A stretch of 64,000 nt of DNA from Fragilaria crotonensis (taxonomy: Eukaryota; Bacillariophyta; Fragilariophyceae; Fragilariales; Fragilariaceae): contig JAKSYS010000312.1 of NCBI GenBank assembly GCA_022925895.1, positions 1 to 64,000 on the forward strand. The letters are read 5' to 3'. A program made the position numbers and the translations under genes. This document shows positions 33,296 through 44,993 of this stretch, piece after piece (positions within the stretch are counted from its first letter, which is position 1; each line of letters starts with the position of its first letter). The notes below the pieces were generated by a model. The model was not told the DNA's origin. It did not search any database and saw nothing but the letters and a program-made list of their open reading frames with translations.

Positions 33296-34577
33296 GATAT
33301 GAACGAATGGCAATAAGGATGATGATGAAGAGCACCTAATGTACGACTTGTGTGTTGTATTCTTCTGTCGAATGAGGGATTAATGAGTTCGACTAATTCG
33401 ACAACAGAATCATCATGCCGTCTTGGATCCAACCCCTGTGTACAGTACAATTGTACCAGTACGTGTCCTTGAAAATGCTTTAACACTACCGGTAGACCCA
33501 CGAAAATCTACTAGCAAGTTCTCGTATGATATAAATATGTACTGCCTATTATTAATACGAGTATGGACATAGTTACATACAAATGAACTACACACACCTT
33601 GCTTCCGTTTCCTAAAATCTTGTTGCAGTTTGCAGATGAACGGTACAGTACACGTACTAGTGCTAGTACAGCAGTGCAGAACTAAATACTCGTACGGTGC
33701 CCCTGCAGCAGTTGTCCTCGTATGATACCAGCGTAGTAGTACAATACATAGTATAAAGTACTGAGCACAAGTATGTAGTATGCAGTATGCCTGAAAGAAC
33801 TGACTACTGACTCCGGACCTCCGGACGCAAGTTACGGACCGGACTCTGGAGTTGGCAAGTAGATAAACGCCATAAAAACGGCCATTAGTGAATTCGCTAT
33901 AATATAAGATAATATATCTTTGCCTAGGTACTTCAGTGACGTGGAGTCTACGGGAAACGCAAGTATGTAGTGTATTCGTGTCGTTTATGTTGATAACCTC
34001 TCACATGTATTTAGTGAGTGAGATTAACCCCACAATAGTCATGGGTTACGGCTGCTTGGCTCTCATTCGATGCCTTCTCATGACGGAGGTTCTTCAAACT
34101 TCCAACCCCATTCATTCGCCATAGACCTACTCAACGTACCGAACCAACTCTGCATAGTCCCAACCATACGCCATACGTCATACGTATACCGTCCTCACAC
34201 CTCTTGTGGTTGTTGTTATTGGTAGGGGTGTTGTGGTGCTGCTGTCATCGTATCATTCATTCTGGCTTTAGTTGGCGAGACTCGTTGTGTTTCTCGACTC
34301 AGATTTGACAATAGACTCTTCAACCTGTCGTGGTATTGGTATTGATATCGGTAGGAGTATCAACGATAATCTTCTGCTGAGTGCTAGTGAAGTAATCCAG
34401 AGTACAACTTTCTGTCACTCTGTTTGCACTGATTGGACTTCTGGCGAGGTAGACGTTGACGTTGATTCTGCCATTGACGTGGACTCTAGATCATCAGAAC
34501 CCTACGGCAACACTTTTGCTACTCTGAATCGACTTGTTTGTTCTCTTGATCTCGACTCTGTCACTAAAAACCTAAAC
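33296..34577. other. Divergent intergenic region, second copy
   Basis: Duplicate of 29.83-31.18 kb. The GTAC-rich core (33,640-33,790) has diverged from its partner by many indels, while the 300 bases before the ELMO start are almost unchanged, suggesting functional leader or promoter sequence there. Confidence 0.5.
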
Positions 34578-36359
34578 ATGTCGACTTCAACGTCCATCAT
34601 CAACAACAACAATGACGAAGAACACAACCGCGGCACAACAACGTCTCGCCAACAAGACGGAGAGGAACAACAATTATTTGGAAATTTCACCCGCTCGGCA
34701 CAAACTGTCTTTGGCAATACGGGTCGTGCCATTTCAATTTCCTTCCCAATCCTCCCATGTCCTTGCCATTCATTCAACCCAAAAATTTGCCTTGCCCGAT
34801 AAAAATGTCGCATCGCAGGTCCTCATGTACCGACAGCTGTTGCATACGAATTGTCGTCCTGGTCTGAAATTGTCGCGTCCGTATCAGAATACAGCCGCCC
34901 AACGTGCTGTGTTGCACATGCCATGGTGGGAACAGGGATTTTGAAACAAACAAAATGGTGATTTCGTACGATAATCTCGTGGTGCGATTGTGGATGCATG
35001 GTGCCATTATGCCATTTGCCGATTTGTTGGGAACGCCAGTTGAAACGTATATTAATGAAGATGGATTACCACCCATTCCGCATGAATACTGGGTAGAACG
35101 ATTGGGGTTTCAACAACCGGATCCAGTTACGGACTTTCGATCGGGAGGAGTCTTGAGTTTGGCCATGATGGTGCACATGTGAGTTTCATTGGAATTATCA
35201 AATTTTTGCATTCGTTTATGTATTTATGCAGATGTTGAAAGGGGTTGAAAGGCGCTGTCTCCATGTTTACTGACACATTTTTGCATTCACCCCTTGATGC
35301 AAATGCGTATTGTACATTGCACACTACTACCAATGCAGGGTCGAATCTTGCTTGCCGACAGTCAAGCGTTTTCATTCTCCCGATGGCGATGCCTCGGTCT
35401 TACCCTTTGGCATTACCTGCATCAATGTGACAGACATGATGGCCAAATTCCTCATGCTGGCCAAATCTACTGACAAGATGGAGGCCTTGATGAGTCAAAA
35501 GCCATTTTGGAGAATGTTTGCTGATCCCAATGCCATTTTGGCATTGCAAGAACTTTCCATGCAAATGTTGTGCAATGTCGTTGTGGAAATGAATCGAGAA
35601 CGATGCATTTCATCCAGCAAAAATAATAACAATACAACAGCTGCTGCTTCCAATAGCATGATGCCTGGTGGCAGTAATGATAATACCAATCGACCCGTTT
35701 CGGTCTTTGATTTTGCCGAAATCTTGGAACGCACCGAGCGTCGTGTTCGAGATGATTTGCTTGGTGCAGGTCCCAGTACCGTGGAAGAATTAAGATCCAT
35801 CGCGGCATCGTTGGCCACCAAATATCAACACCAATTGGAAGAAAAGGAACGAAAAGCTGGAATCCATATGGCAAACATGAACAACAACAGTAATAGGAAC
35901 AATCCAGTCCAAAATGCCGTGGCGGGTGCATCGAATATCGCTGGTTCGGCAGTGGCGGGTGCATCGAATATCGCCGGTTCGGCAGTGGCTGGTGCATCGA
36001 ATATAGCCGGATCGGCAGTGGCGGGTGCAACGAATATGGCCGCCGGTGTGTTCGAAAAGATCAAGGGCGCCAAATTGCCGAATCCATTGGCACGCAACCA
36101 GCAGAGCAACAACAACACCGACACTGTGCCAAGTCCTACCATTGTGGATATTCCACCACGGGATGCTGCTGTCACATCCCAGCGACCAATGGTCGATTTG
36201 CTGAGTGGCAACAATGAGGGTGACACCCCCACGATTGGAGATGATTGGATGGGTGTTTCCAAGGATGATTTTCCGTCGTATCCACCAACGAATGTCACCA
36301 ACGCAACGACGTCGCCGCCGTTTCACTTTAGTATTGATGATGAAGAAGATATTTTGTAA
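34578..36359 (+). CDS. ELMO-domain protein, copy 2 (native C-terminus)
   Basis: Second copy of the ELMO gene: exon 1 34578-35178, exon 2 35339-36359. It contains the same domain, Asn runs and AVAGASNIAGS repeats, then the native tail IGDDWMGVSKDDFPSYPP ending in an acidic DDEEDIL. Exon 1 is three codons longer than copy 1 near residue 15 (extra Glu/His/Asn/Arg) and otherwise shows four single-base losses between about 34,735 and 34,945, each shortening a run of identical bases relative to copy 1. These knock the frame out for about 70 residues and then beyond. Given that exon 2 is clean and 349 residues open, I suspect consensus errors rather than true decay, but a pseudogene is possible. This copy would be the only one with the original C-terminus. 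Confidence 0.75.
35916..36047 (+). repeat. 33-bp coding minisatellite in ELMO copy 2
   Basis: Four tandem 33-base units matching those in copy 1, with only a few base differences. Confidence 0.8.
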
Positions 36360-36661
36360 TTCACGCAACACCAAGGCTCATCTATCGTTATGCAGTTTTA
36401 CGCTGTTGTGCCCTTTCCACTTTCAAGTCAAGCCTCGCTCAGTGTTTATTTTCACTTGGCACCATGTACCGGTAGTCTTAATGTTAAGAGAATACTATTT
36501 GGACAGGATGCTAAAATGTTATTTGTTCTAGAGTTGCATGTCATGCCGGTATAATATTGTCCTGATAGACTCCACAGTACTGAGCGTTCTTGATTGATCT
36601 CATATCCCTTCCTTCGTCACTCGTAGAGTAATGTATCGTATATACGTTCTCTCTTTTTTTC
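36360..36661. other. Convergent 3' spacer
   Basis: About 300 bases between the ELMO copy 2 stop and the 3' end of the small plastid protein gene. It holds the two 3' untranslated regions; nothing else seen. Confidence 0.4.
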
Positions 36662-37071
36662 TTAAAATTGACTTGGATCGGGCAAGTTGGTAAGAATAGC
36701 ACCGGCGGCAACCGCAAATGCGGCAAATGCAGCACCTCCGGTCAAGAGCGCCGAAGTTTTCTCCGAAGAACTTTTCGAATCGACTTCCATTTTGGGTTCA
36801 ATGGCCCACACATTGCTCTTTCCATCTTGATCAATCGACACACCACGTTCGACTGGGGGTTGTTCAAAGAGTGTAGTAGTTGTAGCAGATTTCATCATTG
36901 TAGTTGAGTGAGGAGTGACTGTTGATTGAGGAGAAAATTGCGTGAGTGACTTCTGCAAACTTTATTACTCCGAGTACGAACGCAGTCATGCTGTAGCGAA
37001 GAGAACGTACCTGTGAATGCATTGCAACTGGCAGCAACAAGAAGGAGAACGGCAACAGTGAATCGAGACAT
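36662..37071 (-). CDS. Small plastid-targeted membrane protein
   Basis: Two exons on the minus strand (37071-37011 and 36952-36662). Exon 1 encodes a signal peptide (MSRFTVAVLLLVAAS) ending in CNAF, which fits the diatom ASAF-type motif at the signal/transit border. Exon 2 gives a Ser/Thr-rich transit region, then NVWAIEPKMEVDSK and one transmembrane helix (ALLTGGAAFAAFAVAAGAIL) near the C-terminus, about 115 residues in all. I do not recognise the family; a thylakoid or envelope single-helix protein is likely. The donor GTACGT and acceptor TTTGCAG are good, but the two exon frames differ by one base, so a one-base error in exon 1 or a different junction must exist. Confidence 0.6.
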
Positions 37072-38416
37072 GTTGTATATGTTGTTGTAGAAGTTTAAAG
37101 TTCGAAAATAATGACACAACTGAGATGCGATCGGATTAATTGATTCGTAAATTTGTGGTATGCTGAAGGGACTGTTTAGGCTGTTTCTGCTGATGAGATG
37201 GGATTGGTGATCGCGAGGGTGCGATGACTGAGATCACCTGATGATGAAAATGATGACGAGAAATCCAGAACACGGCCACGTTGGCCTGCACGCGTCATCT
37301 TCGGGACTCCTTTGTCAGCAGCACAACATGGTATTGTACCTGGTACAAGTACTATGTGAGTCCTCACACTTGGGCGTACGAGTTTGATGTGCGTACTGCG
37401 TACTCTACACTGTCGTCGTACGTTTCAAAATATGCATACATTTGCTAGACACCGATCGTCCGATCGTCATGCAAGGTACAGTACCAGGTACAAGGTACCA
37501 GTACCAGGTAGCTGGTACTGTATGCAAAGCTGGTAAGTTTGCGACCACGAATACTGTAGTACTGAGTACTGGAGTACAGAGTAGAGGGCGTAGTATGCAG
37601 TTTCAACCCTGCATGTTCTGCGTATGCATACTCGAGTACAGTACCAGGTAATCGAAACTGGTGCTATCTGGTATCTGGTACATGTACCAGTACTTTGTAC
37701 TCCACTCCAATCTAGACTCAAGAGTGGAGCCGTGGAGCCGTCAAAATGAGTACAAGTAGCCGTCGGACTTCGGATCACAACAAACCATCAAGGAACATTA
37801 TGCACTTTTGACTACGGACAACTCCGACGACTGTAGTTCTCCCAGTCTGTACCAGATGGTGGATCTATTCCACCACTCGCCGCAGTCACATACCAGCACC
37901 CAGTACTAAGCATTGAATTGCCAAGGACTGTCGGTCAGGATGCAGACAATGACGATGTATGGCGCCCGCGTGGAATGGAGAATATACCACGGTGTATGCA
38001 CTATCTGCCACCAAAAGCGCCTTCGTTTCACATGAATGTGCTGCGATTGATGTGTATGAGTATCATGTGATCAAGAATTCGCTCGTTGGCATTTTTGCAG
38101 ACTGTAAGGATACCAGGACCAGAAAGGGCTCCTCCTACAATTCGAAAGGAGTCGAAGAATATGTTCCGGAGCCCGTTTTCTACGCTAGAACTCATCACGA
38201 AATGGGGTTTTCAACACAAACAAGCAAGAGTACGTCCCTAGTGTTTTATTTGTACGTACTCAATCCTTTCAAGTCAATACACTATAAGTCGCTATTCGAC
38301 GTTCACCATGTTATTTCCGATATGCGGATGTTATTCGTTCTCACACTCCTAATTGCCTTGATGCAGGTATACTCCAACAAGTTGTCGCCCAGTCAGAACG
38401 CTACATAAATAGCGGA
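37072..38416. other. Gene-poor region, GTAC-rich
   Basis: From about 37,480 to 37,750 there are sixteen GTAC tetramers, many as GGTACC or AGTACT. An open frame at 37959-38408 (149 codons) starts at an arbitrary codon and has no recognised domain; I do not support it as a gene. The first 250 bases are probably the promoter of the small plastid protein. Confidence 0.45.
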
Positions 38417-39120
38417 TCAAACAGAATTCCGGTGACGTCCTCTGAAGTGACACAATTGAACGAATCGACAATCAGATCGTTGACACAGAATCCTCGACCG
38501 CTGTACCATGTTGATTCGTGAAGTGGCAAATGCCATGTCTGAAGAGGATAGAGACCCCTCGTTTGAAGAGTGATTTACAACCCATACTCCAAGCATTGTT
38601 AAAATCTGATCTGGGGTAGTACTGAACAGCCGATGATCTTCATTACGATGCTGTGCCACTTAACCTGGATGAAGGAATTGGTCAAATGAGTGGCAAGCAT
38701 ATGATAGACTTTTGCTGGCACCAAGCCAGAAACAACTTTTGAATCGAGGATCTTGTTGCAAACGACGACTCCGCGATTAGCAATGGGGCGGAGGACCCGC
38801 GCACGGACACTAGCAGCGATTGGGTGAATGGCACGCGGTGGATTTGTGGTGTTAGGTGGTGATGTCAAAGCGATTGCGTGAATGGCAGGCGGTGGATTCA
38901 TGGTGTTTGTTGTTAATGGCGCAGTTCCTAGCTCGGAATGAAGCAGAGTTTGGATTCAAAGCAGGCAGATTTATGATATCATGTACTGTAGTAGTTATAT
39001 AGTGCTGAATCTCTTCACGATTAGCGATTCGCGGTTGGACAATGGATTTCGTATCTTCCATTCGTGTTATGGTTCTTGCCGGGGAAGGTCTATCAACAAC
39101 CTTCTGCTTGCTATTGATTG
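38417..39120. other. Unassigned; Pro/Ala-Ile repeat frame on minus
   Basis: Minus-strand frames at 39061-38599 contain a short repeat (NPPPAIHAIA, then NPPRAIHPIA) but are broken into two frames and match nothing I know. Probably a gene or transposon remnant; no function proposed. Confidence 0.25.
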
Positions 39121-39870
39121 TATGTAAAACCTACGAGGAGATATCTAGTTTAGCCGGACCCCCTCGCAGAATGTCAGAATCCCCGACTTGGCAAAATAAA
39201 CTCAATCGTGATTGAGCAAAATGCCCGCCGACCGGAGGAGAAGAGTTTCCTTCAAGAAACGGCCTGACGCGAAACTGAATATGCCAGCGTCAGCGTCATT
39301 TCGCTGATGTCGAAAAGACATTTGTTGACAAAAAGAATCTGCTAATGAAGAAAAATTGCGCTTAGAATCTGATGACAGTGTTCACTCAAATCTTCTGATG
39401 GAATCTGCTGACCAAAACAAAATCCAATGACAAGAAACATCTTTTAACACAATCCGCTTAAGAATAGAAAAGCTGCTGAGGATGGAAAACTCCTAAAATG
39501 TCTAGAAATTAAAGAACATCAGGTAACTAAGACCTTGACGTGTCATCAGCAAAGGGTTGCGCTGATGTTTTGCAAATGCCCTCATGTACAAATCGGCTGC
39601 AGGCTGACCTTAGAAATCTGATGACCAAATCTGATGACATAAATGGAAACTGATAAATAGAGAAATCTGATGACAGAATCTTCTGATGAAAACATGCCCG
39701 CCAGCTGGGCCAAGTTTAATGCCCAGATGCGCTGTGCTGGGCGAGACCTTCCTGAGGGTTCTGGTGTTTCAGCTCTACCGGAAGCAATCTTGTGTACATT
39801 CAAGATTTGAATCCTATTAAAAGGCATCAAAATTTCATCATCATCATATGGCATGCTAGTAGCTACTTAG
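39121..39870. repeat. Degenerate AATCTGATGAC-type repeat tract
   Basis: The motif CTGATG recurs at least eight times, several times as AATCTGATGAC, often next to GAAAAC or CAAAA spacers. Spacing is irregular and copies are not exact. No open frame is associated. Confidence 0.5.
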
Positions 39871-42218
39871 GAGCCCTGTACATCATCTAGTATTCTTTAC
39901 AAGTGGAAATGTTTGATAATAGGAATCCTCCTGAATTCGTTTTCTTCATTAAGTTTGCTTAACCCAAAGTGCGCCAGCCTCCCCTGAAATCCTTTCTATG
40001 ATCATTTTGATACACAAAAAGACATGCTGCAGGTTTTTTTTTGAAACTGTCAATCCATCATAAATGGTGGTGTTGGCAACTTGCTTGAGTCCCTTACAAA
40101 GGATTGGAGATCAAAAATCCTGTGATTACAAAAAATGCGGGACTTGTGGAGTACTACTTCAGGATTTTTGGACCACTGGAGACCAAGAATCCCGCAGTAT
40201 CTCAGTATTGATGGATTTTTGGACCTTTAGAGGATTGAATTTTTGAAGGAGCTGCCGTGTTTGTTGCTCCCAACGAGCGTCCTCAGGTGTTAAAGTTGAT
40301 GCGTCGGGGCCTTTAAAATCAGGAATCGCTGACGAACGAGCATGCTCCGAAAGGCAAAGTACTAGCTGGACAACCGTACTCAGCTAGTAAGATGGGCGGT
40401 GTCGACTGGTAACATTCAAATGTAGCAACACGTGTTTTGTGCCTCATTATGCATGTTTGTGATGTTGGAAGGCCATTGTCCATACCTCGTCACGTCACCC
40501 GTGGAGCAATTGGGCATCTGTTGAGAGTGGTATCCAAATGAAATGCTGGGTGCAATATGTTAAGAAAGAAGATACTGCTGAATATGCAGTTCTGAACACA
40601 AATGCCTATGTGATTATGTGCTTAATTCTCAAAATTCAACATGCGTCACCATTTGCCATTCCCCTCGTAGTATACATTGTGACAAAAGGCAGCATTTGTC
40701 AAATGCAACTTGTTGGAAAGCCAACGGGCATAGATTTGGGTTCAAACCTGGAGGACTCTGGCTGCTTGCTTTATGGTCTGCCACCACAATTAGCCGTGAT
40801 CTGAACATATGCTCCGTACGATGCCGACGCGAGCAACACTGCCTTCCTCCTTGTTTGAATTGATCAAGAATGTATTTTGTTGGGTTCCATGGATACGTGC
40901 ACCCTTTCTTGTTGTTGCTGCCAATGTAGTCATAAGCAAATTTCACCACTTATAGTCAGCAGTGCTGGTGTATGCCTCATCAACATCTGCAACATCATCT
41001 CTTTCTTTGAAGCTGACGCTGCTGATACGTACAATTTGAAACAAGAAATAGGTTTACTTGTATTCATGTTATGGAAGGTTGATGACAGCAAACAACAAAG
41101 ATAATGCAAACCACTGCTTCTTACCAAGTATTCAGATTCCTAAACTGCTGGCAGCAGGTATTTGCTCAATCACCAATGGAGGATAGTTTATGAAACATTT
41201 GAATCTATTTGAATTAGGAGAGGGGGCTCAAACCATTTGAATTGGGAGGCACATGCTCTGGGTCGGGCCGGCATCTTCTGCGAGCGTGCCTGCACTGATG
41301 AAACAATCCTGATGAATTTTCGTTTTGCAGGATTCCTATGACGTCACGTTTACGTTTGCGAAAAAACGACGCCATATCAATGGTTTCAATTTTTCAACAG
41401 CTAGTAGAGTACAGTACCGGTAGAGGCAGAGCTGCATCAACGGAACCCCCTTACTGTATTACAACAGTACTGTACATGCATTCCAGTAGCGGAACCCCCT
41501 CTTACTGCGTTGCAACAGTACATGCATTCCAGTACACGAGTACCAAGCTACTGATGACGGGAACTGGCATGCTCAGTACGGTTGTTAGCTGTACGCTGTA
41601 CGGTACCTGGTACTACCGCTAGATTTCATGACAACATAGACACCAAAGATACTGTATGTACAGTATGCAATTACACTTCGAGCACACCAAAAATGTCACA
41701 AGTGATCACAGAAATGTTCGTCAAAGCGTAAATGCAGCTCAAATCTCGACCCTACGCTCTACATATCAGTATGGTGAGCGTTCAGTCTACGGAGCAATAG
41801 TACTCATCCCTCATCAACTGGTCCACTCCTCAGAGCACCAATACACGTGCTCAACTATCGGTAGGTTAGGTATTAACGACGTAACAACATACTCGAAGTA
41901 CTATATGGAAGTAGGAAGGGTACAACTACCAATTGTACAACCAATTTTACAGTTATACCACCAGATCGCAGTACGGCTACGTTTTGTCGCGTGCGTCACT
42001 GAACCACTCGAGCATTGATGGCCGTGTTGGGCAGCACCCAGAGGATCGCATGATGACAACCGAGAACCGAGTCACAATCGCACTGTGCTAACTTTATCGT
42101 CCGGATCTGCACCTCGACCCTGAGTACTTTGTAGCCAATCCCTTCTGTCCATTCACTTGTCGTGATCTGCCTTACCGCATCAGTTGTGCCTACCAGATTC
42201 CAGATATACCATAACGCC
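39871..42218. other. Gene-poor region before one-helix gene
   Basis: No supported gene in 2.3 kb. There are short frames on both strands around 40.5-40.95 kb that do not hold together. A TGACGTCA palindrome lies at 41339-41346, and a GTAC-rich patch with duplicated GGAACCCCCT strings at 41,400-41,610. The last few hundred bases should contain the promoter of the plastid gene at 42219. Confidence 0.45.
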
Positions 42219-42803
42219 ATGATGAAACGTAATGTCTTTGTCTCGCCACTGCTTGTGCTCCTCAGTGCAAGTCTGCTCATGCTCACGGTTCCGATGGCAT
42301 CGGCCTTCACCCTTCATGCCCCGTCGAAATCATTCTCCTCCTCTTCTCACCACCTCATTCTAAAAATGAGCAGTGACGAGACTACTAGCAAGACAGATGT
42401 CAAAAAAGCCGCAGCTGCCTACGTCGAACCAGGTCGCAATCCTAACAATCCTCTCCTTCCGGAACTCAAGGGTGATTTCGATTGGGACGAGAAATTTGGT
42501 TCCGACGACGATTGGATCGTCACAGACGTTCCGGGAAAACGTGTCGTTTCCGAAGCCGAACTTGCCGCCCAAGTTACGGCACTGGATGCATTGGAACAGA
42601 AATGGAAGAAGGAACGACAGGGTGTGGAGTACGATAAGGCACGATTGTTGGGGTGGACGGAACAGGCGGAAACGTACAATGGACGGTATGCCATGTTCTT
42701 TTTGGTTGTGGGATTGTTGACGGAGTACTGGACAGGATTCAGCATGCCCGCGCAAGTGGAAGAGATGCTGCGTATTGGTGGCGTGATTGGATTTGAAGGA
42801 TAA
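42219..42803 (+). CDS. Plastid one-helix (LHC/HLIP-like) protein
   Basis: Single exon, 194 residues. The N-terminus is a signal peptide (VSPLLVLLSASLLMLTVP) followed by MASAFTLHAP, a textbook ASAF plastid-import motif with Phe at +1. The mature part is acidic, with DFDWDEKFGSDDDWIVTDVPG, then a single membrane helix carrying ETYNGRYAMFFLVVGLLTEY, the ExxNGRxAM signature of chlorophyll-binding LHC and high-light-inducible helices, and a short tail. One-helix proteins help assemble or protect photosystems; the acidic N-terminal half is unusual for a plain HLIP, so it may be a diatom-specific relative. The frame is intact and the start ATG is doubled (ATGATG at 42219). Confidence 0.82.
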   Translation: MMKRNVFVSPLLVLLSASLLMLTVPMASAFTLHAPSKSFSSSSHHLILKMSSDETTSKTDVKKAAAAYVEPGRNPNNPLLPELKGDFDWDEKFGSDDDWIVTDVPGKRVVSEAELAAQVTALDALEQKWKKERQGVEYDKARLLGWTEQAETYNGRYAMFFLVVGLLTEYWTGFSMPAQVEEMLRIGGVIGFEG

Positions 42804-43237
42804 ACAATGGCTGCACCTGATACTACTAGCACAGGTTACGGTACGGAAGGGCTCTTGGCTTTGGAATCATGTTGTGTTACATACACGCTGCGTTAATGCA
42901 GGCCCTAGAGTACCTGCCAATGGTTGGGAGTCATTTTCGCTATACAACTAGACAACTATTTACTACACGCAATCACTAGACTTTTCTATACCTCAGTCCA
43001 ATCAAAGGAGAACCTATGCGTATCTGATTTCCTCAGCATCCGGATTGACGCCTCACTCTAAGAAGAACGGCCTTCGCCGGAAAGGTCACCGATGCCTAAA
43101 CTAGGGAGGTGAGCAGAGCCTCTCAGGGGGTGACTATGTGGCGACGAATCTGCAACCCAAACAGCGGTAGCTAACGCGTCGCTACTTTGTTATATTTCTA
43201 TAGCACAGCCAGCGGATTCTAACTAACCTTTGCTGTT
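42804..43237. other. Convergent 3' spacer
   Basis: About 430 bases between two convergent plastid-protein genes. I see no gene, repeat or structured RNA. Confidence 0.45.
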
Positions 43238-44439
43238 TTAATCTTTCGGTTTCGACGCAAACATGGTGGTGTAGGGATCATATTCTTGTCCCTCCACAGC
43301 AATCTTATCGTAGTGCTCTTGCAGCGATATAGTGCCGAATTTCTCTTCTGGCGCTGTCGTGAGCATGTCCTCGACGGCATAATACTTGCCAATGCGACCG
43401 GTTTCAGCAAAGTCTTCAAACGCTTCGCTCTTGAACGTGTCAGCCACCCATTGCAACGAATCAATAATGACATCAAACAGCCACAGCGGAGCATAGAAAA
43501 AGTTTGGTTCCTTCCCCACGGCCTTGAACAGCATTTCACCTTGCTTTTTCATCGTCAGTGGTTCATCCGGACCACCCAAATTAATAACTTTATTTTCCCT
43601 CGACTTGTCCACAACAGAATCTACCAAATACGTGGCGAGATCAGCTTCGGCAATGGGATTGCACCTCGTCACTTCTCCATCACCAAACATGACGAAGGGT
43701 GCCCCCGATTGGACCACTTCCAGTTGTCCCGACACGGATTTAAAGAATGCCGTCGGTCGAACGATGGTGTACGTCATGTCTTGTTGCGCCTGCAGTGCGG
43801 CTTCAAATTTCAGTTTCGCCTGTTGGAATTGCAACCACGGGTTCTTGACACAAAAGGCGGACAGCATGACAAAGTGACGTGCACCCACGGACCGGCCAGC
43901 CTCCAAACAATTCAATGTCGCCTGGTAATCAATCTTGTAGGCATCCTTTTTGGTACCAGAACGTGATGCCAAACATGTGATGATGGCATCAATTTTGGAG
44001 GAGGAGGATTCATTGGAAATGGACTTTAATGTCTATAGACGAGAAAAAGGTGAGACACGTTGATGCAACCGCGTTTGATGCTTAAAGTAACACGATGCAC
44101 TCATCACTCATCACACACCCACCTCGGTCAATGATTTGGCATCACAGACATCGCACTCGACCACTTTAGCTCCCTCGAAGAATCCTCCGTAGAGAATCTT
44201 TCCTTCGGCACTCGATACTTTGGAGGCATCTCGTACCAACGCAATGGTATTGTATCCCTGGCGGACCGATTCTCGCACCACCGATTTACCAATGTAGCCA
44301 GTGGCTCCTGCAATCACAGCAGTCTTGCCATTACCAGCGTCGGTCGTTTGGACGGCCATCATGGATAAGGATGAGAAGGAATGGACATGGTACAGTATTG
44401 TCCAACGACGAGGAGCGCCACAAGCAGAAGTTTCACCAT
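43238..44439 (-). CDS. DVR: Divinyl (proto)chlorophyllide a 8-vinyl-reductase
   Basis: Reduces the 8-vinyl group in chlorophyll synthesis in the plastid. Exon 1 ends at 44123 (GTGGGT donor), exon 2 starts at 44032 and runs to 43238; the junction is in phase. An NAD(P)-binding Rossmann motif [11 protein letters not shown] opens the domain; further blocks are [42 protein letters not shown] and [19 protein letters not shown], which place it in the DVR (PCB2) family rather than among general epimerases. A signal peptide [13 protein letters not shown] starts at 44439, but in a frame one base off from the reductase frame, so one more single-base slip probably lies between 44,435 and 44,365. Without it, the first in-frame ATG would be 44362 and the protein would lack a targeting sequence. 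It converges with the one-helix gene, 434 bases away. Confidence 0.85.
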
Positions 44440-44993
44440 TGAGTTGTCGTTTGAGCGTGGCAAGCGTAAATGACTGATGTGCTAACAACTGCGAAGGCTT
44501 TGGTCAACGCGTTGGCTATTGGCTGTTTTCTAATCAACAGTTGATGTTGTGCGGCAGAAACAACAAGTGGAACGAACCCAACATGAACAAGTTGAAGTTA
44601 AAAAATAGATTTGCCTCGACACGACGGTACCAAGTACCAAGTACTACGGTAGTGTAAGTACAGTAATTTACTCTTGGACTGACACTATTGCTTCTTTACA
44701 GAGCTGTACACTGTACACGGTATTCGTACTGCCAAGGTACTCCCAGTGCTACTCGTTCCACTGGCCTGGGCAACATGCTGGCGTCCATACTACCAGCACC
44801 GTAGTGGTACCTTGCACATTGCACACACAATACAGCACGCTCTGGTGATTCTTAAGCTCGTCCTTGTTAGTTTACGCAATGTGGTCATCATAATAGTTAT
44901 CCCATGACACAACCCCAAACAGGTAACCTAGACTTCGACCACACACCAGATAACACTATGTAGATGGTTCCTGTAACTCCGATATAATCAACG
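44440..44993. other. Intergenic, GTAC-rich
   Basis: The region upstream of the reductase and downstream of the NADPH oxidase. GTAC tetramers cluster from 44,625 to 44,820. No gene supported. Confidence 0.45.

Larger units (their letters stand above)
32803..36242. repeat. Tandem duplication, unit 2
   Basis: Second direct copy, joined to unit 1 at the TTGGAGAC string at 32803-32810; its right end carries TTGGAGAT at 36235-36242. It contains a partial paralogue C exon and a second ELMO gene with the native 3' end. Confidence 0.85.

Noticed and set aside
37959-38408. 149-codon open frame as a gene
   Set aside because: No domain, no convincing start, an intron-like donor is not clear, and it lies next to low-complexity GTAC-rich DNA.
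39300-39700. CRISPR-like or true tandem array at the CTGATGAC tract
   Set aside because: Unit spacing is irregular and copies are short and inexact; nothing supports an array with spacers.
40390-40960. Possible piggyBac transposase relic (short PYSASKMGGVDW frame near 40.38 kb)
   Set aside because: Only one short motif matches, the frame stops directly after it, no DDE residues or inverted repeats were found, and the following frames do not resemble the family.
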